Source of the DNA: Prevotella sp.
GTDB taxonomy: Bacteria > Bacteroidota > Bacteroidia > Bacteroidales > Bacteroidaceae
DNA length: 62,551 nucleotides
Direction of reading: 5' to 3'
Assembly: GCA_017458225.1 (NCBI GenBank)
Contig: JAFTFX010000009.1
Coordinates: 1-62,551 of the forward strand
Part shown: piece after piece, positions 30,851 to 37,916 of the stretch
How the letters are laid out: every line of letters begins with the position of its first letter
Position numbering within the stretch: the stretch's first letter is position 1
Made by a program: the position numbers and the translations under genes
Notes under the pieces: model-generated
The model's input: only the letters and a program-made list of their open reading frames with translations
Told to the model about the DNA's origin: nothing
Database searches by the model: none

Positions 30851-33800
30851 CTACTGCTCAGTGCGTAGGAGAATCTTTCGTGACAGCTTCTCACCACAGC
30901 CAGTAGCCGTCACGGTGTAGGCTCCTGCCGGCAAGCGACTTAGGTCGATAGCCGTTCCGTTCTGCATTGTGCCCTTCTGCACAACCGTCTGTCCAGCCAT
31001 GTTCACCACATTCACCTGCTGCACCCATCCACACTCGGTGCTTACCGTGAGCAGCGTGCCGTCGAGACGGATGCCATGCTGCTTGTTCACCGGAGTCTCC
31101 TCAATGGCAGTAGTGACCTCGCCATTGTAGAGCGTGCATTCGCGGATTGCCTCTTTCCGCTCCACGTTGCCGGCCGAGTCGGTAGCTACCACGTAGAAGC
31201 CGTGGTTGATGCCCTCGTAGATGCGCACTTCGGCAATGCTGTCGGCAGGCACGTTCTCTGCTGCCTTCCACCAAGCCGAGCCTTCACCGTACTGCACAAA
31301 AACGTCATATCGCCACGGTCCCGACAGTCCGTCGAACTGGTCGGTCAGCACTCGTGCCGTCGAGTCGTTCTTCACCATGATGTCCGTCACGTGGCTTACG
31401 GGCGCAATACGGTCAATGATGTTTGTCCAGGTGGGAGTCATAATCGGCTCATTCACGTCGAACACGATGCTGGCACGGTTAGGTATCTCCGTCTGATGTT
31501 TCAAGCCAACTTTCAACGCAATGTCATACGTCACCTCGCCGATGCCCGATTTTCCATCATAGTTCACGGGCAGGAATCCTTGCATCGGGTCGTTGGTCGG
31601 CTCCATCGTCATTGGGTCTAATGACGTGAACTTCCAATTCATGATACCTTTCGTAGCATCGTAACTTCCTGCAACCTCAACCAAGCCGTTTATCTCAGGG
31701 CGCATGTCAATGGTCTTAACAAAGTTTGGCTCGCCATCAAGATACTCCACTTTCTCGCCAATCTTAATGCCAGTGGGAGCATAAGTGGACAGGTCGAATT
31801 GCTGTCTGTTGAGTGTATCACGAATCTCAACCACCATTGCAGAACGGGTAGCAAAAGCAGTGTCATTCTCAAATTCTATACGGTAACTCACTTTCTTAAC
31901 GGAATCTGTCATAAAGTGACTTCCAGCATCAGAGAGATAACCATATATTTCGTTCGGATCATGAGACTGGCCACCGCCAGAATTGCCGCCACCAGGAGGA
32001 GGCGGGGGACAGCCAGGCTGTTTTGACACATAAGAAGAACATTCGTAGCCTCCCCCACTAATATCACAAAAAGACACCATCGTGTTTAGCAGACCATCTG
32101 TTACGAATTGTTCAGTTTTAGTTAGCTCAAAAAATTCCTTGAACAAAGAAACTGAACCAGAGAAACAACTTGTTATAGCACCAATAACAGAGAAGCCATT
32201 AATTGAATTACCTATATTGTCAAGTGGATTATGGTCCTGATCTATTGCGTTACAAATAACCGTATTGATTGGCTTTAAACCTGCATTTAATACGGATGTC
32301 GCACAACTTAGTACGGATGTAAATAGTGCTGCTATTTCTGCCACACCGCTTTCGGGAGCAGCAATAGTTGCCATCCAAGATGCGAAAGCTGCCATATCCA
32401 TTGTTACTGCAACCGCATTTACCGCACACTCTATGTTGTCCCTAATACAACAGTATCCCTTGTCTTTAGCCCTTCTACTTTTCCCAGCCATTTTTTCTGA
32501 CATGCTCACAGCCAACCAATCTTCTGGAACAGTAAAATAGGCATAAGTATCGACCTCGCGCGTTGAAAGTGTTAGACGTAATATCTTAGTTTCATAAGGG
32601 GCTATATTAGTAAAGAAATAGTTACTCCTTACATATACACTGTCACCAGGGTTATCTTCATCTTCTGTCCAAATCTTCAAGAAATAATGGTCATCTGACA
32701 TTTTATCGCTAAACACTCGTAAAGTCTTTATTTCTTCTGGGGTTAAAGAATCCATTTCTGCTAAGTCAAAAATTGAAGGAAGATTCAACCCATCATACTT
32801 TATATTATATATACCATCTTTGGTTTTGCTCTTCATCCATGTATAGATAGGCACAGCGTATGCCGTCATGTTACCACTATTCGTAATCTTGCAAGTATAG
32901 GTGACTACATGGCCGAAGGAGCGTGGGAACGTTACCTCAGTAGCCAATTCAATAGGCACTGCGTCCTCTACTGTAACCGCATCGTAGACATACTTTTTGC
33001 CCTCCGTAAAGTGGAACAGAGCCGTATACTTACCTGTCGTGGCATCTGTGAAGTCTGCTGTAACACTGGTAGTTCCGTCACTTTCATGACCTATGCTGAA
33101 TGCATGGATGCTGTCATTGGCTTCGTTTACGAAGTCTACGGCATACAAGTCACGGAAACCGTTGCCCTTGAAGGTAATCGTGCTGCATCCACCATTACCG
33201 ACGGCAGCTATGTCATAACTCACCACATCATACTTAGCCAGATGTGTAAAGTCAAGCGAGGTATTTGGCTTGCTACCTGTCACATCGTGAAGTGCAACGT
33301 AATAGGTGCCGTCTGTCCATGTATGGCAACCGCCATATACAACCGACGTACTGCCCGAAGCAGAATAGATCTCTTTCCCCTCTGGGCTAAACACCTGCAA
33401 CGTAGCCGCCTGGTCGGTGCGGAATGCTACGGTGTCGCCTTCCTCCGCATAGAACTTAAACCACCGAATCTCGTCCTTTCCAGGAGTCTGCACAGTCTTG
33501 TGGTCGCCATTATTGATAGGCATAATGTCGGTTACCTCCTGCTTCGTCTGATAGTCCACATATTGCTCTGATGCATCGACAAAACGGCCTGAGGCATCAT
33601 AGAAGCGCAGATGAATGTCGTTCTTGGCATAAACAACAGGTTTGTCCTCCTCTATGCGGAACTGGAACAGCGACGAACGGATAGGCTGCGACTCTACAGG
33701 CAATAGGGTGATGAGCGAGAACGGATCCTGCCGTTCCTGCAATGTCACCTTGTGGGCCTGCTCGTCGCCCTGTTCGTTCAGCCAGTACCAGTACTCGGTG

Positions 33801-34687
33801 ATGCCGTTACCCCCCAGAGGAATCTTCATGAAGAACTGGGTCTGCGTCTTCGTTGTCACGCCCTGCCCGTTGTTGAGCATGTAGGTGATGCGGTGCAGAC
33901 CGTCGGACAGTGAGGACACGTCGAGGTCGAAGTGGAACGTGCCGTTGTTCAATGTGCCAGCTTCGGAATAGAACTCGGCTCCGTCGATGGCATAGACACA
34001 CTTCATCTGAGCGAACTCCTCACGGGTGGTCTCACGCATGAAGAACGACTGATAGGTGTTCGTGGCTGCTCCACTGGGTGTTACCACCTGCACGAACATG
34101 CGATGAAATCCTTGTGGAAGCGACGACACATCGAACTGCCACGAGACCACTCCGCCCTGTGCAGGCACATCTTCCTGCTTGTAGATTTGGTCATCAATCA
34201 TGCAGAGGCAGGTGAGGTGGTCCACTCCCTCCGTCTGCGGCACTTTCACAAAAGGTTGAGCCACGGGCTGGGATACTGCTCCCGCCCCTCCGTCGACCAT
34301 TAAATGGAGAATATGGAAGCCGTCGCTTAGCCTGCTCACGTCAACATCCATGATGCTGCTAATTCCTGTGGCTGTACTGATATTCTCGGAATCATCGTCG
34401 AACCAGTAGCGTCCTTCAGCCGTTGCCGGCACCAGCGTTTTTACAAAATATCGGGTAATGGGCGAACTGGCAACACCTTCTTCGTCAGTCACTTGTATAT
34501 GGATGCTATGCAGTGCCTCACTTAGGCCGCTAACGTCAGCCTCCATCTGCCATACCCCTGTCGAACTACTGCCTGTTTGTACTGTCGAGCGGTCGTTGTC
34601 GAACCAGTAGTCATAGGTGTAGCCTGTCTGTCCTCTTGCTGCTATATGCAGGCAAAAGGCCATGAGAAGTACTAAGATTTTTCTCAT
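30851..34687 (-). CDS. Large multidomain surface protein with T9SS type A sorting domain
   Basis: A 1278-aa exported protein of unknown function. The ATG at 34687 gives MRKILVLLMAFCLHIAARGQ. Residues about 20-300 contain four or more repeats of about 65-75 residues with a common core (YWFDND, VDVSGLSDGLHTIH-like, RYFVK). A beta-rich part follows (about 380-700). A Cys-rich hydrophobic segment (about 765-920) has unusually AT-rich coding DNA. After a PPPPPGGG hinge comes a conserved domain starting SHDPNEIYGY (about 950-1130), with YRIEFENDTAFATRSAMVVEIRD and PNRASIVFDVNEP. The end is a T9SS sorting domain (VVNMAGQTVV, LSRLPAGAYTVTATG, KILLRTEQ). It is in an operon with the beta-helix gene 19 bp upstream, behind the structured leader. 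Confidence 0.85.
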   Translation of the reverse strand: MRKILVLLMAFCLHIAARGQTGYTYDYWFDNDRSTVQTGSSSTGVWQMEADVSGLSEALHSIHIQVTDEEGVASSPITRYFVKTLVPATAEGRYWFDDDSENISTATGISSIMDVDVSRLSDGFHILHLMVDGGAGAVSQPVAQPFVKVPQTEGVDHLTCLCMIDDQIYKQEDVPAQGGVVSWQFDVSSLPQGFHRMFVQVVTPSGAATNTYQSFFMRETTREEFAQMKCVYAIDGAEFYSEAGTLNNGTFHFDLDVSSLSDGLHRITYMLNNGQGVTTKTQTQFFMKIPLGGNGITEYWYWLNEQGDEQAHKVTLQERQDPFSLITLLPVESQPIRSSLFQFRIEEDKPVVYAKNDIHLRFYDASGRFVDASEQYVDYQTKQEVTDIMPINNGDHKTVQTPGKDEIRWFKFYAEEGDTVAFRTDQAATLQVFSPEGKEIYSASGSTSVVYGGCHTWTDGTYYVALHDVTGSKPNTSLDFTHLAKYDVVSYDIAAVGNGGCSTITFKGNGFRDLYAVDFVNEANDSIHAFSIGHESDGTTSVTADFTDATTGKYTALFHFTEGKKYVYDAVTVEDAVPIELATEVTFPRSFGHVVTYTCKITNSGNMTAYAVPIYTWMKSKTKDGIYNIKYDGLNLPSIFDLAEMDSLTPEEIKTLRVFSDKMSDDHYFLKIWTEDEDNPGDSVYVRSNYFFTNIAPYETKILRLTLSTREVDTYAYFTVPEDWLAVSMSEKMAGKSRRAKDKGYCCIRDNIECAVNAVAVTMDMAAFASWMATIAAPESGVAEIAALFTSVLSCATSVLNAGLKPINTVICNAIDQDHNPLDNIGNSINGFSVIGAITSCFSGSVSLFKEFFELTKTEQFVTDGLLNTMVSFCDISGGGYECSSYVSKQPGCPPPPPGGGNSGGGQSHDPNEIYGYLSDAGSHFMTDSVKKVSYRIEFENDTAFATRSAMVVEIRDTLNRQQFDLSTYAPTGIKIGEKVEYLDGEPNFVKTIDMRPEINGLVEVAGSYDATKGIMNWKFTSLDPMTMEPTNDPMQGFLPVNYDGKSGIGEVTYDIALKVGLKHQTEIPNRASIVFDVNEPIMTPTWTNIIDRIAPVSHVTDIMVKNDSTARVLTDQFDGLSGPWRYDVFVQYGEGSAWWKAAENVPADSIAEVRIYEGINHGFYVVATDSAGNVERKEAIRECTLYNGEVTTAIEETPVNKQHGIRLDGTLLTVSTECGWVQQVNVVNMAGQTVVQKGTMQNGTAIDLSRLPAGAYTVTATGCGEKLSRKILLRTEQ

Positions 34688-34706
34688 AACGATGAATGGT
34701 TTAAAA

Positions 34707-35768
34707 CTATTCGGCACCGTTCACTGTGATGTCAACACTCAGCTTGCCATCAGCGGTTGACTTGGCAGCGACGTTGCATTTGGTAATTTGGGGATTAGTA
34801 GGAGTAGAAGAGAATGGTAGATTGCCACCATAAATGCCAACTTGAGTACCATCCATGCCTAAGTATTTATCTTTAGCCTCATCTGTTAGTTCTAATGTTT
34901 CTTGATCATCGTTAAATACACCTCTAAAAGTTTTAAAGATTGAATCCCATCCGTCAGTGATTGTAGTGTTTGTAGAATTGTACACATTCTGAAAAATATT
35001 ATTGTTACCCAACCCACAGCCAATACAATTGAAGGCTATACTATTTGAATTTATTACGTCATCTCCATTTCCATGATTCCCATAGATGATACAGTTGTTA
35101 AATGTAGAGCTTTCAATATTAATTAACCTTGGATAACGATATATTCCATCAAACCTTATACCAGACTCTCCTGTACTAATAACCATACAATTTGTGAATT
35201 CGATATTTGAAGAGCTTGTGCTCCTACTATATGCGTCTTTAACGTAACAGTTTACAAATGTGGCTGAACTTTCCGATGGCAAGATAAATCTCCCCGTTAT
35301 ATAGCAATGAATAAATGATAGGTTTTTCATTCTTGCTTCGTTGCTGTTAGCTGTTATGGTTCTAAAGCGACTTTTGAGAAAAGAAGAATTTTGTAGCGTA
35401 CCATAAATAGTAATAACAAAATGATGGAATATCCCTTCAATAATTAATTTCTGCTCAACACTATCTGGGATGTTAATGGAAAAATCTCCTGTAATAATAG
35501 TCGGCAATGAGTTCGAAATCGTGTCAGGCCTCATACCTGCCCCACGCACTGTAACAGCCTTCTCAAAATTAACCGCATTAAATGTTCCACTTGAGAGTGT
35601 AATCACATCACCATTGTCAGCAGCATTGTAGGCATCGCGGAGTGCTGTGGCACCATAATAGGTTGAAATCTGGCCTTCATGGCTGAGGGTTGCAAGCATT
35701 GAGCTCTGTGCAAAGGTTGCGGTAGCGCAGAGAGTAGCAGCTACTAACAATAAGAATAACTTTTTCAT
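34707..35768 (-). CDS. Secreted right-handed beta-helix-like protein
   Basis: A 353-aa exported protein with signal peptide MKKLFLLLVAATLCATATFAQ. After ALRDAYNAADNGDVITLSSGTF, which resembles the entry of many parallel beta-helix proteins, come repeated short strands with Asn and Ile ladders (FVNCYVKDAY, IEFTNCMVIST, STFNNCIIYGN, SIAFNCIGCG). I see no pectate-lyase catalytic residues, so an adhesive or structural role is more likely. The coding DNA is AT-rich compared with neighbours. It is the first gene after the 256-nt structured leader. The ten bases just before its ATG duplicate a strand of that leader's hairpin. Confidence 0.75.
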   Translation of the reverse strand: MKKLFLLLVAATLCATATFAQSSMLATLSHEGQISTYYGATALRDAYNAADNGDVITLSSGTFNAVNFEKAVTVRGAGMRPDTISNSLPTIITGDFSINIPDSVEQKLIIEGIFHHFVITIYGTLQNSSFLKSRFRTITANSNEARMKNLSFIHCYITGRFILPSESSATFVNCYVKDAYSRSTSSSNIEFTNCMVISTGESGIRFDGIYRYPRLINIESSTFNNCIIYGNHGNGDDVINSNSIAFNCIGCGLGNNNIFQNVYNSTNTTITDGWDSIFKTFRGVFNDDQETLELTDEAKDKYLGMDGTQVGIYGGNLPFSSTPTNPQITKCNVAAKSTADGKLSVDITVNGAE

Positions 35769-35844
35769 AATCTACATTTTTATTTGGTTAGTACTAAATG
35801 TTCCTTGCCTTTGGGCATCTGCACTAAACCTATGGGCATAAGAA

Positions 35845-35987
35845 AAGCGCAGGCCTCTCACATAATTCTCGGACAGGTCTGCTACAACCTCAATCTACAT
35901 TATGGATTAGCCTGCGCTTAGTTGCGCAAGCTCCATTTGTAGATTGGTTGCCCTTTGTTCTCTTCAGTGTAGCAGTTCGTCCGAGAA
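35845..35987 (-). promoter_or_regulatory. Structured 5' leader with mutually exclusive hairpins (candidate RNA switch)
   Basis: Five stacked stems close 35866-35987: 35866-35874 with 35979-35987 (9 bp), 35879-35886 with 35968-35975 (8 bp), 35891-35899 with 35938-35946 (9 bp), 35902-35906 with 35932-35936 (5 bp), and 35910-35917 with 35924-35931 (8 bp, loop AACUAA). The last stem has a C/A pair on the plus strand that becomes G-U on the minus strand, so the RNA is the minus-strand leader. Positions 35845-35854 pair perfectly (10 bp) with 35910-35919, which would break the apical stem. It does not match any riboswitch class I know. Confidence 0.75.
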
Positions 35988-36029
35988 AATTGAGCAAATA
36001 AAAATGTCTGTGCACCGAAATGCACGGGA

Positions 36030-36060
36030 CAAAGATACTCATATTTTCAAAAACGGCAAA
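36030..36060 (-). promoter_or_regulatory. Promoter of the structured leader and beta-helix/T9SS operon
   Basis: The -7 box is TATCTTTG (complement of 36030-36037). The -33 TTTG (complement of 36057-36060) lies 19 nt upstream. The predicted start is near 36024, giving a leader of about 256 nt that opens with a small hairpin (GTGCA/TGCAC, 36012-36027). Confidence 0.75.
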
Positions 36061-36076
36061 GAAAAGAGTGGGAAAA

Positions 36077-36108
36077 TTTGGAAGTAAAAGAAAAAATCCC
36101 TATCTTTG
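36077..36108 (+). promoter_or_regulatory. Promoter of a candidate small RNA
   Basis: TTTG at 36077-36080 and TATCTTTG at 36101-36108 are separated by 20 nt, a full consensus match on the plus strand. No plus-strand gene with a credible product follows. Confidence 0.7.
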
Positions 36109-36113
36109 CAACG

Positions 36114-36241
36114 TCAAACATTAAGTTTGACTATCCGGTAAATGTCTTAGCTGCTATAAGGCTAATGATTCCGCGAGGGGCAAGCCTTTATCGACACTAC
36201 CCATTTAAAAAGAGTTGCAAGCAAGTTTGCAACTCTTTTAT
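36114..36241 (+). ncRNA. Candidate small RNA with its own promoter and terminator
   Basis: A transcript of about 125 nt is predicted between a consensus promoter and an intrinsic terminator. Visible structure includes GTCAAA/TTTGAC (36113-36118 with 36126-36131), a closing stem GGTA..TGTC/GACA.TACC (36137-36146 with 36193-36201), an internal stem ATAAGGCT/AGCCTTTAT with one bulge (36156-36163 with 36183-36191), and inside it CC-GCGA-GG with a GNRA loop (36171-36178). The 60-codon frame across it resembles nothing and overlaps the promoter. I do not recognise the RNA as 6S, SRP, RNase P or tmRNA. In 35769-36237 no protein gene is supported. Confidence 0.6.
36208..36239. terminator. Bidirectional terminator
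   Basis: A perfect 13-bp stem (AAAAGAGTTGCAA / TTGCAACTCTTTT) has a 6-nt loop and A/T tracts on both sides. It ends the small RNA on the plus strand. The stop codon of the convergent minus-strand gene overlaps its edge. Confidence 0.88.
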
Positions 36242-36783
36242 CGTGTATAGCGACGCATGAATGTGTTGTAGTACTGTGCTGTCAATGTGATGTCGCGCGT
36301 GACGGAAATCATTTTGTGCCCCTGGAAAATGAGTACTTCCATGGCATCTTCACTATGTTCAAAATACATCTTTATGCTTCGCGCCAATACACTTGGACTA
36401 TATTCTGTCTGCATGTTTAGCAGTACACGGTTGGTTTGACCAATAGATTCGAGAAGCCTGCTACCAACAATATTGCGGCCTGTGATGTTCTTCAGATCAA
36501 ATAGTTTGAATACATTACGTCGTTCAAAGATAAAATCTGCAGTTCGGAAATCATGTGGGTTGGGTAGTATATAGACTTTATATCCATGCTCAACAGCTTT
36601 CCGTGCAGCACTGAGCAAACTTTGATAGTCTGCATCGTTCTCACTTCCTACAGTGAAAATGTCGGGGTCGGTGTCCAACGGATGGAACTCTTTGCGAGAA
36701 GCGATTGCTTTGAGTTGCTTTACGAAATCTGCCCCTCGCAGCGATCGAAGTTTTGCCAGTTCCTCAGTTATACCGTTTTCCAT
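36238..36783 (-). CDS. CdiA-C/BECR-like orphan toxin-domain protein (tentative)
   Basis: A 181-aa cytoplasmic-type protein without a signal peptide. The core NPHDFRTADFIFERRNVFKL followed by FDLKNITGRNIVGSRLLESIGQTNRVLLNM and a C-terminal beta-alpha unit resembles, from memory, the C-terminal nuclease-like domains of CdiA/phage-head-associated polymorphic toxins: a substrate-binding beta strand with Asp, a conserved Lys, then a helix with Gln and an RVLLNM strand. The usual large delivery protein is missing, so this is an orphan domain. It lies 114 bp downstream of a HigA-like antitoxin fragment on the same strand. It may be a phage or mobile-element remnant, or half of a toxin-antitoxin pair. 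Confidence 0.45.
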   Translation of the reverse strand: MENGITEELAKLRSLRGADFVKQLKAIASRKEFHPLDTDPDIFTVGSENDADYQSLLSAARKAVEHGYKVYILPNPHDFRTADFIFERRNVFKLFDLKNITGRNIVGSRLLESIGQTNRVLLNMQTEYSPSVLARSIKMYFEHSEDAMEVLIFQGHKMISVTRDITLTAQYYNTFMRRYTR

Positions 36784-36897
36784 TATTCTTCATAAACAAA
36801 GAGTAAACACTCTATCTCAATATGTCTTTTTCAGTTCAAATATTTTGTTCTATGTCATAGCTTTTACTTGAAGTTAACCAAAATTATAACAAGCTCA

Positions 36898-37134
36898 TCA
36901 AAACACAGGCTCAGTCACATGGTTTGTAGCCATTATTTCGTGGATGATGTGCAACGTAGACGGTTTACCAATGGAGTAATGCTCTTCGGAATAGTCAGCC
37001 ACAAGGTTCGACAGCAGTTCCAACTCAATGCTGTTAGGGTCAGAGCGGGGTGTCTCATCGGTCACTAAAGGAAGTAACTGCTCCACACGGGCCACAGCCC
37101 ATTCATATTGTTGTTCGTTTTCTATTTTCGTCAT
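36898..37134 (-). CDS. HigA-like antitoxin N-terminal region, lacking the HTH domain
   Basis: A 78-aa protein. The core KIENEQQYEWAVARVEQLLPLV followed by SIELELLSNLVADYSEEHYSIGKP is typical of the N-terminal half of HigA/XRE antitoxins in Bacteroidetes. Those normally continue into a helix-turn-helix domain, but here the frame ends about 18 residues later. I chose the ATG at 37134 because it fits the family start; the ATG at 37149 is possible. The open frame further upstream reads through the promoter (TATCTTTG, just left of 37170). It is either a natural short form or a decayed gene. Confidence 0.65.
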   Translation of the reverse strand: MTKIENEQQYEWAVARVEQLLPLVTDETPRSDPNSIELELLSNLVADYSEEHYSIGKPSTLHIIHEIMATNHVTEPVF

Positions 37135-37264
37135 ATTCCCATCATTCATTAGATGCACGGGGCAAAGATACAAATAATTTGGATTTTTGCAAAGAAAAGA
37201 ACAGAAAAATACAGGAAATAAGGCAATATAAAGTCAATCACACAATAATATATAATTAATTGCG

Positions 37265-37329
37265 TTACAAAGTCGACGAGTTTGTTCAACAAAGTCGACG
37301 AGTTTGTCTAACAAAGTCGACGAGTTTGT
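37265..37329. repeat. Triple quasi-palindrome array, copy 2
   Basis: These 65 bp are identical to 349-413. Units ACAAAGTCGACGAGTTTGT start at 37267, 37289 and 37311. Here the array lacks the flanking CCATTTT/AAAATGG arms. It lies between the HigA-like promoter and the HU gene. Confidence 0.9.
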
Positions 37330-37378
37330 TCAACGGCCCGATATGGACTATTATTAAAATCATTATCAATTAAAAGCT

Positions 37379-37795
37379 ATGGCAATATTTATCAGACTGA
37401 GAAAAGACAAGATGGGAGCTGACAAGAAGCACCACAAGTATTATGCGCACATGGTGTCGACAGGCGAAGTGGGCACTGAAGAGCTGGCCAACCTGATTCA
37501 AGAGAACACCACCTTCAAACGAAGCGAAGTGCGCGGCATCATCGACGAACTGGTGAGCCAGATGAAAAGAGAGCTGGCATTGGGACAGACGGTGAACCTG
37601 GAAGGGTTCGGACGATTCCATCTGGCCGTGGAGAGCGAAGGCAGCGACACACCTGAAGAGTTCAACATTGCCCAAAACATCAAGCGCGTGAAATGCAAAT
37701 TCATGCCGGCTGGCACTCGTCAAGGAAAACAAACAGGGCCCGTAACCCAGCTGTTTGGCGAGGGGGTAGACGTAAAATGGTTCCCTGAAGACTAA
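37379..37795 (+). CDS. HU-family DNA-binding protein (HU-HIG type)
   Basis: A nucleoid-associated DNA-binding protein of the longer Bacteroidetes form (138 aa against about 90 for classic HU). The helical dimerisation part is EELANLIQENTTFKRSEVRGIIDELVSQMKRELALGQTVNLEGFGRFHL in outline (residues about 34-82). The DNA-binding arm region carries basic residues (NIKRVKCKFMPAGTRQGKQ). The extra N-terminal strand (MAIFIRLRKDKMGADKKHHKYYAHM) is typical of the HU-HIG family. It is monocistronic, upstream of gdhA with a separate promoter between. Confidence 0.9.
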   Translation: MAIFIRLRKDKMGADKKHHKYYAHMVSTGEVGTEELANLIQENTTFKRSEVRGIIDELVSQMKRELALGQTVNLEGFGRFHLAVESEGSDTPEEFNIAQNIKRVKCKFMPAGTRQGKQTGPVTQLFGEGVDVKWFPED

Positions 37796-37821
37796 AGCTG
37801 CTGTTTTTTTGTCGCATTTTC

Positions 37822-37852
37822 TTGCAAGCTAACAGTTTTTTTACTACATTTG
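37822..37852 (+). promoter_or_regulatory. gdhA promoter
   Basis: TTG at 37822-37824, a 20-nt spacer and the -7 box TACATTTG at 37845-37852. The predicted leader is about 60 nt. Confidence 0.6.
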
Positions 37853-37916
37853 CAGTGTTCTAATAACATTTTGACCTACTTTAAATCTATTAACAACCTT
37901 TTAAATCGAAAAGACT

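Noticed and set aside
30851-34687. Polymorphic toxin (Rhs/CDI-like) reading of the large surface protein
   Set aside because: It ends in a T9SS sorting domain rather than a variable toxin tip, and no immunity gene follows.
35866-35987. Invertible promoter (phase-variable DNA switch) at the long inverted repeats
   Set aside because: The arms are short stacked stems broken by internal loops, the enclosed DNA has no promoter, and no invertase gene is nearby. An RNA hairpin explains the pattern better.
36078-36260. 60-aa plus-strand frame across the candidate small RNA
   Set aside because: It begins inside the promoter and runs through the terminator hairpin; the peptide has no recognisable pattern.
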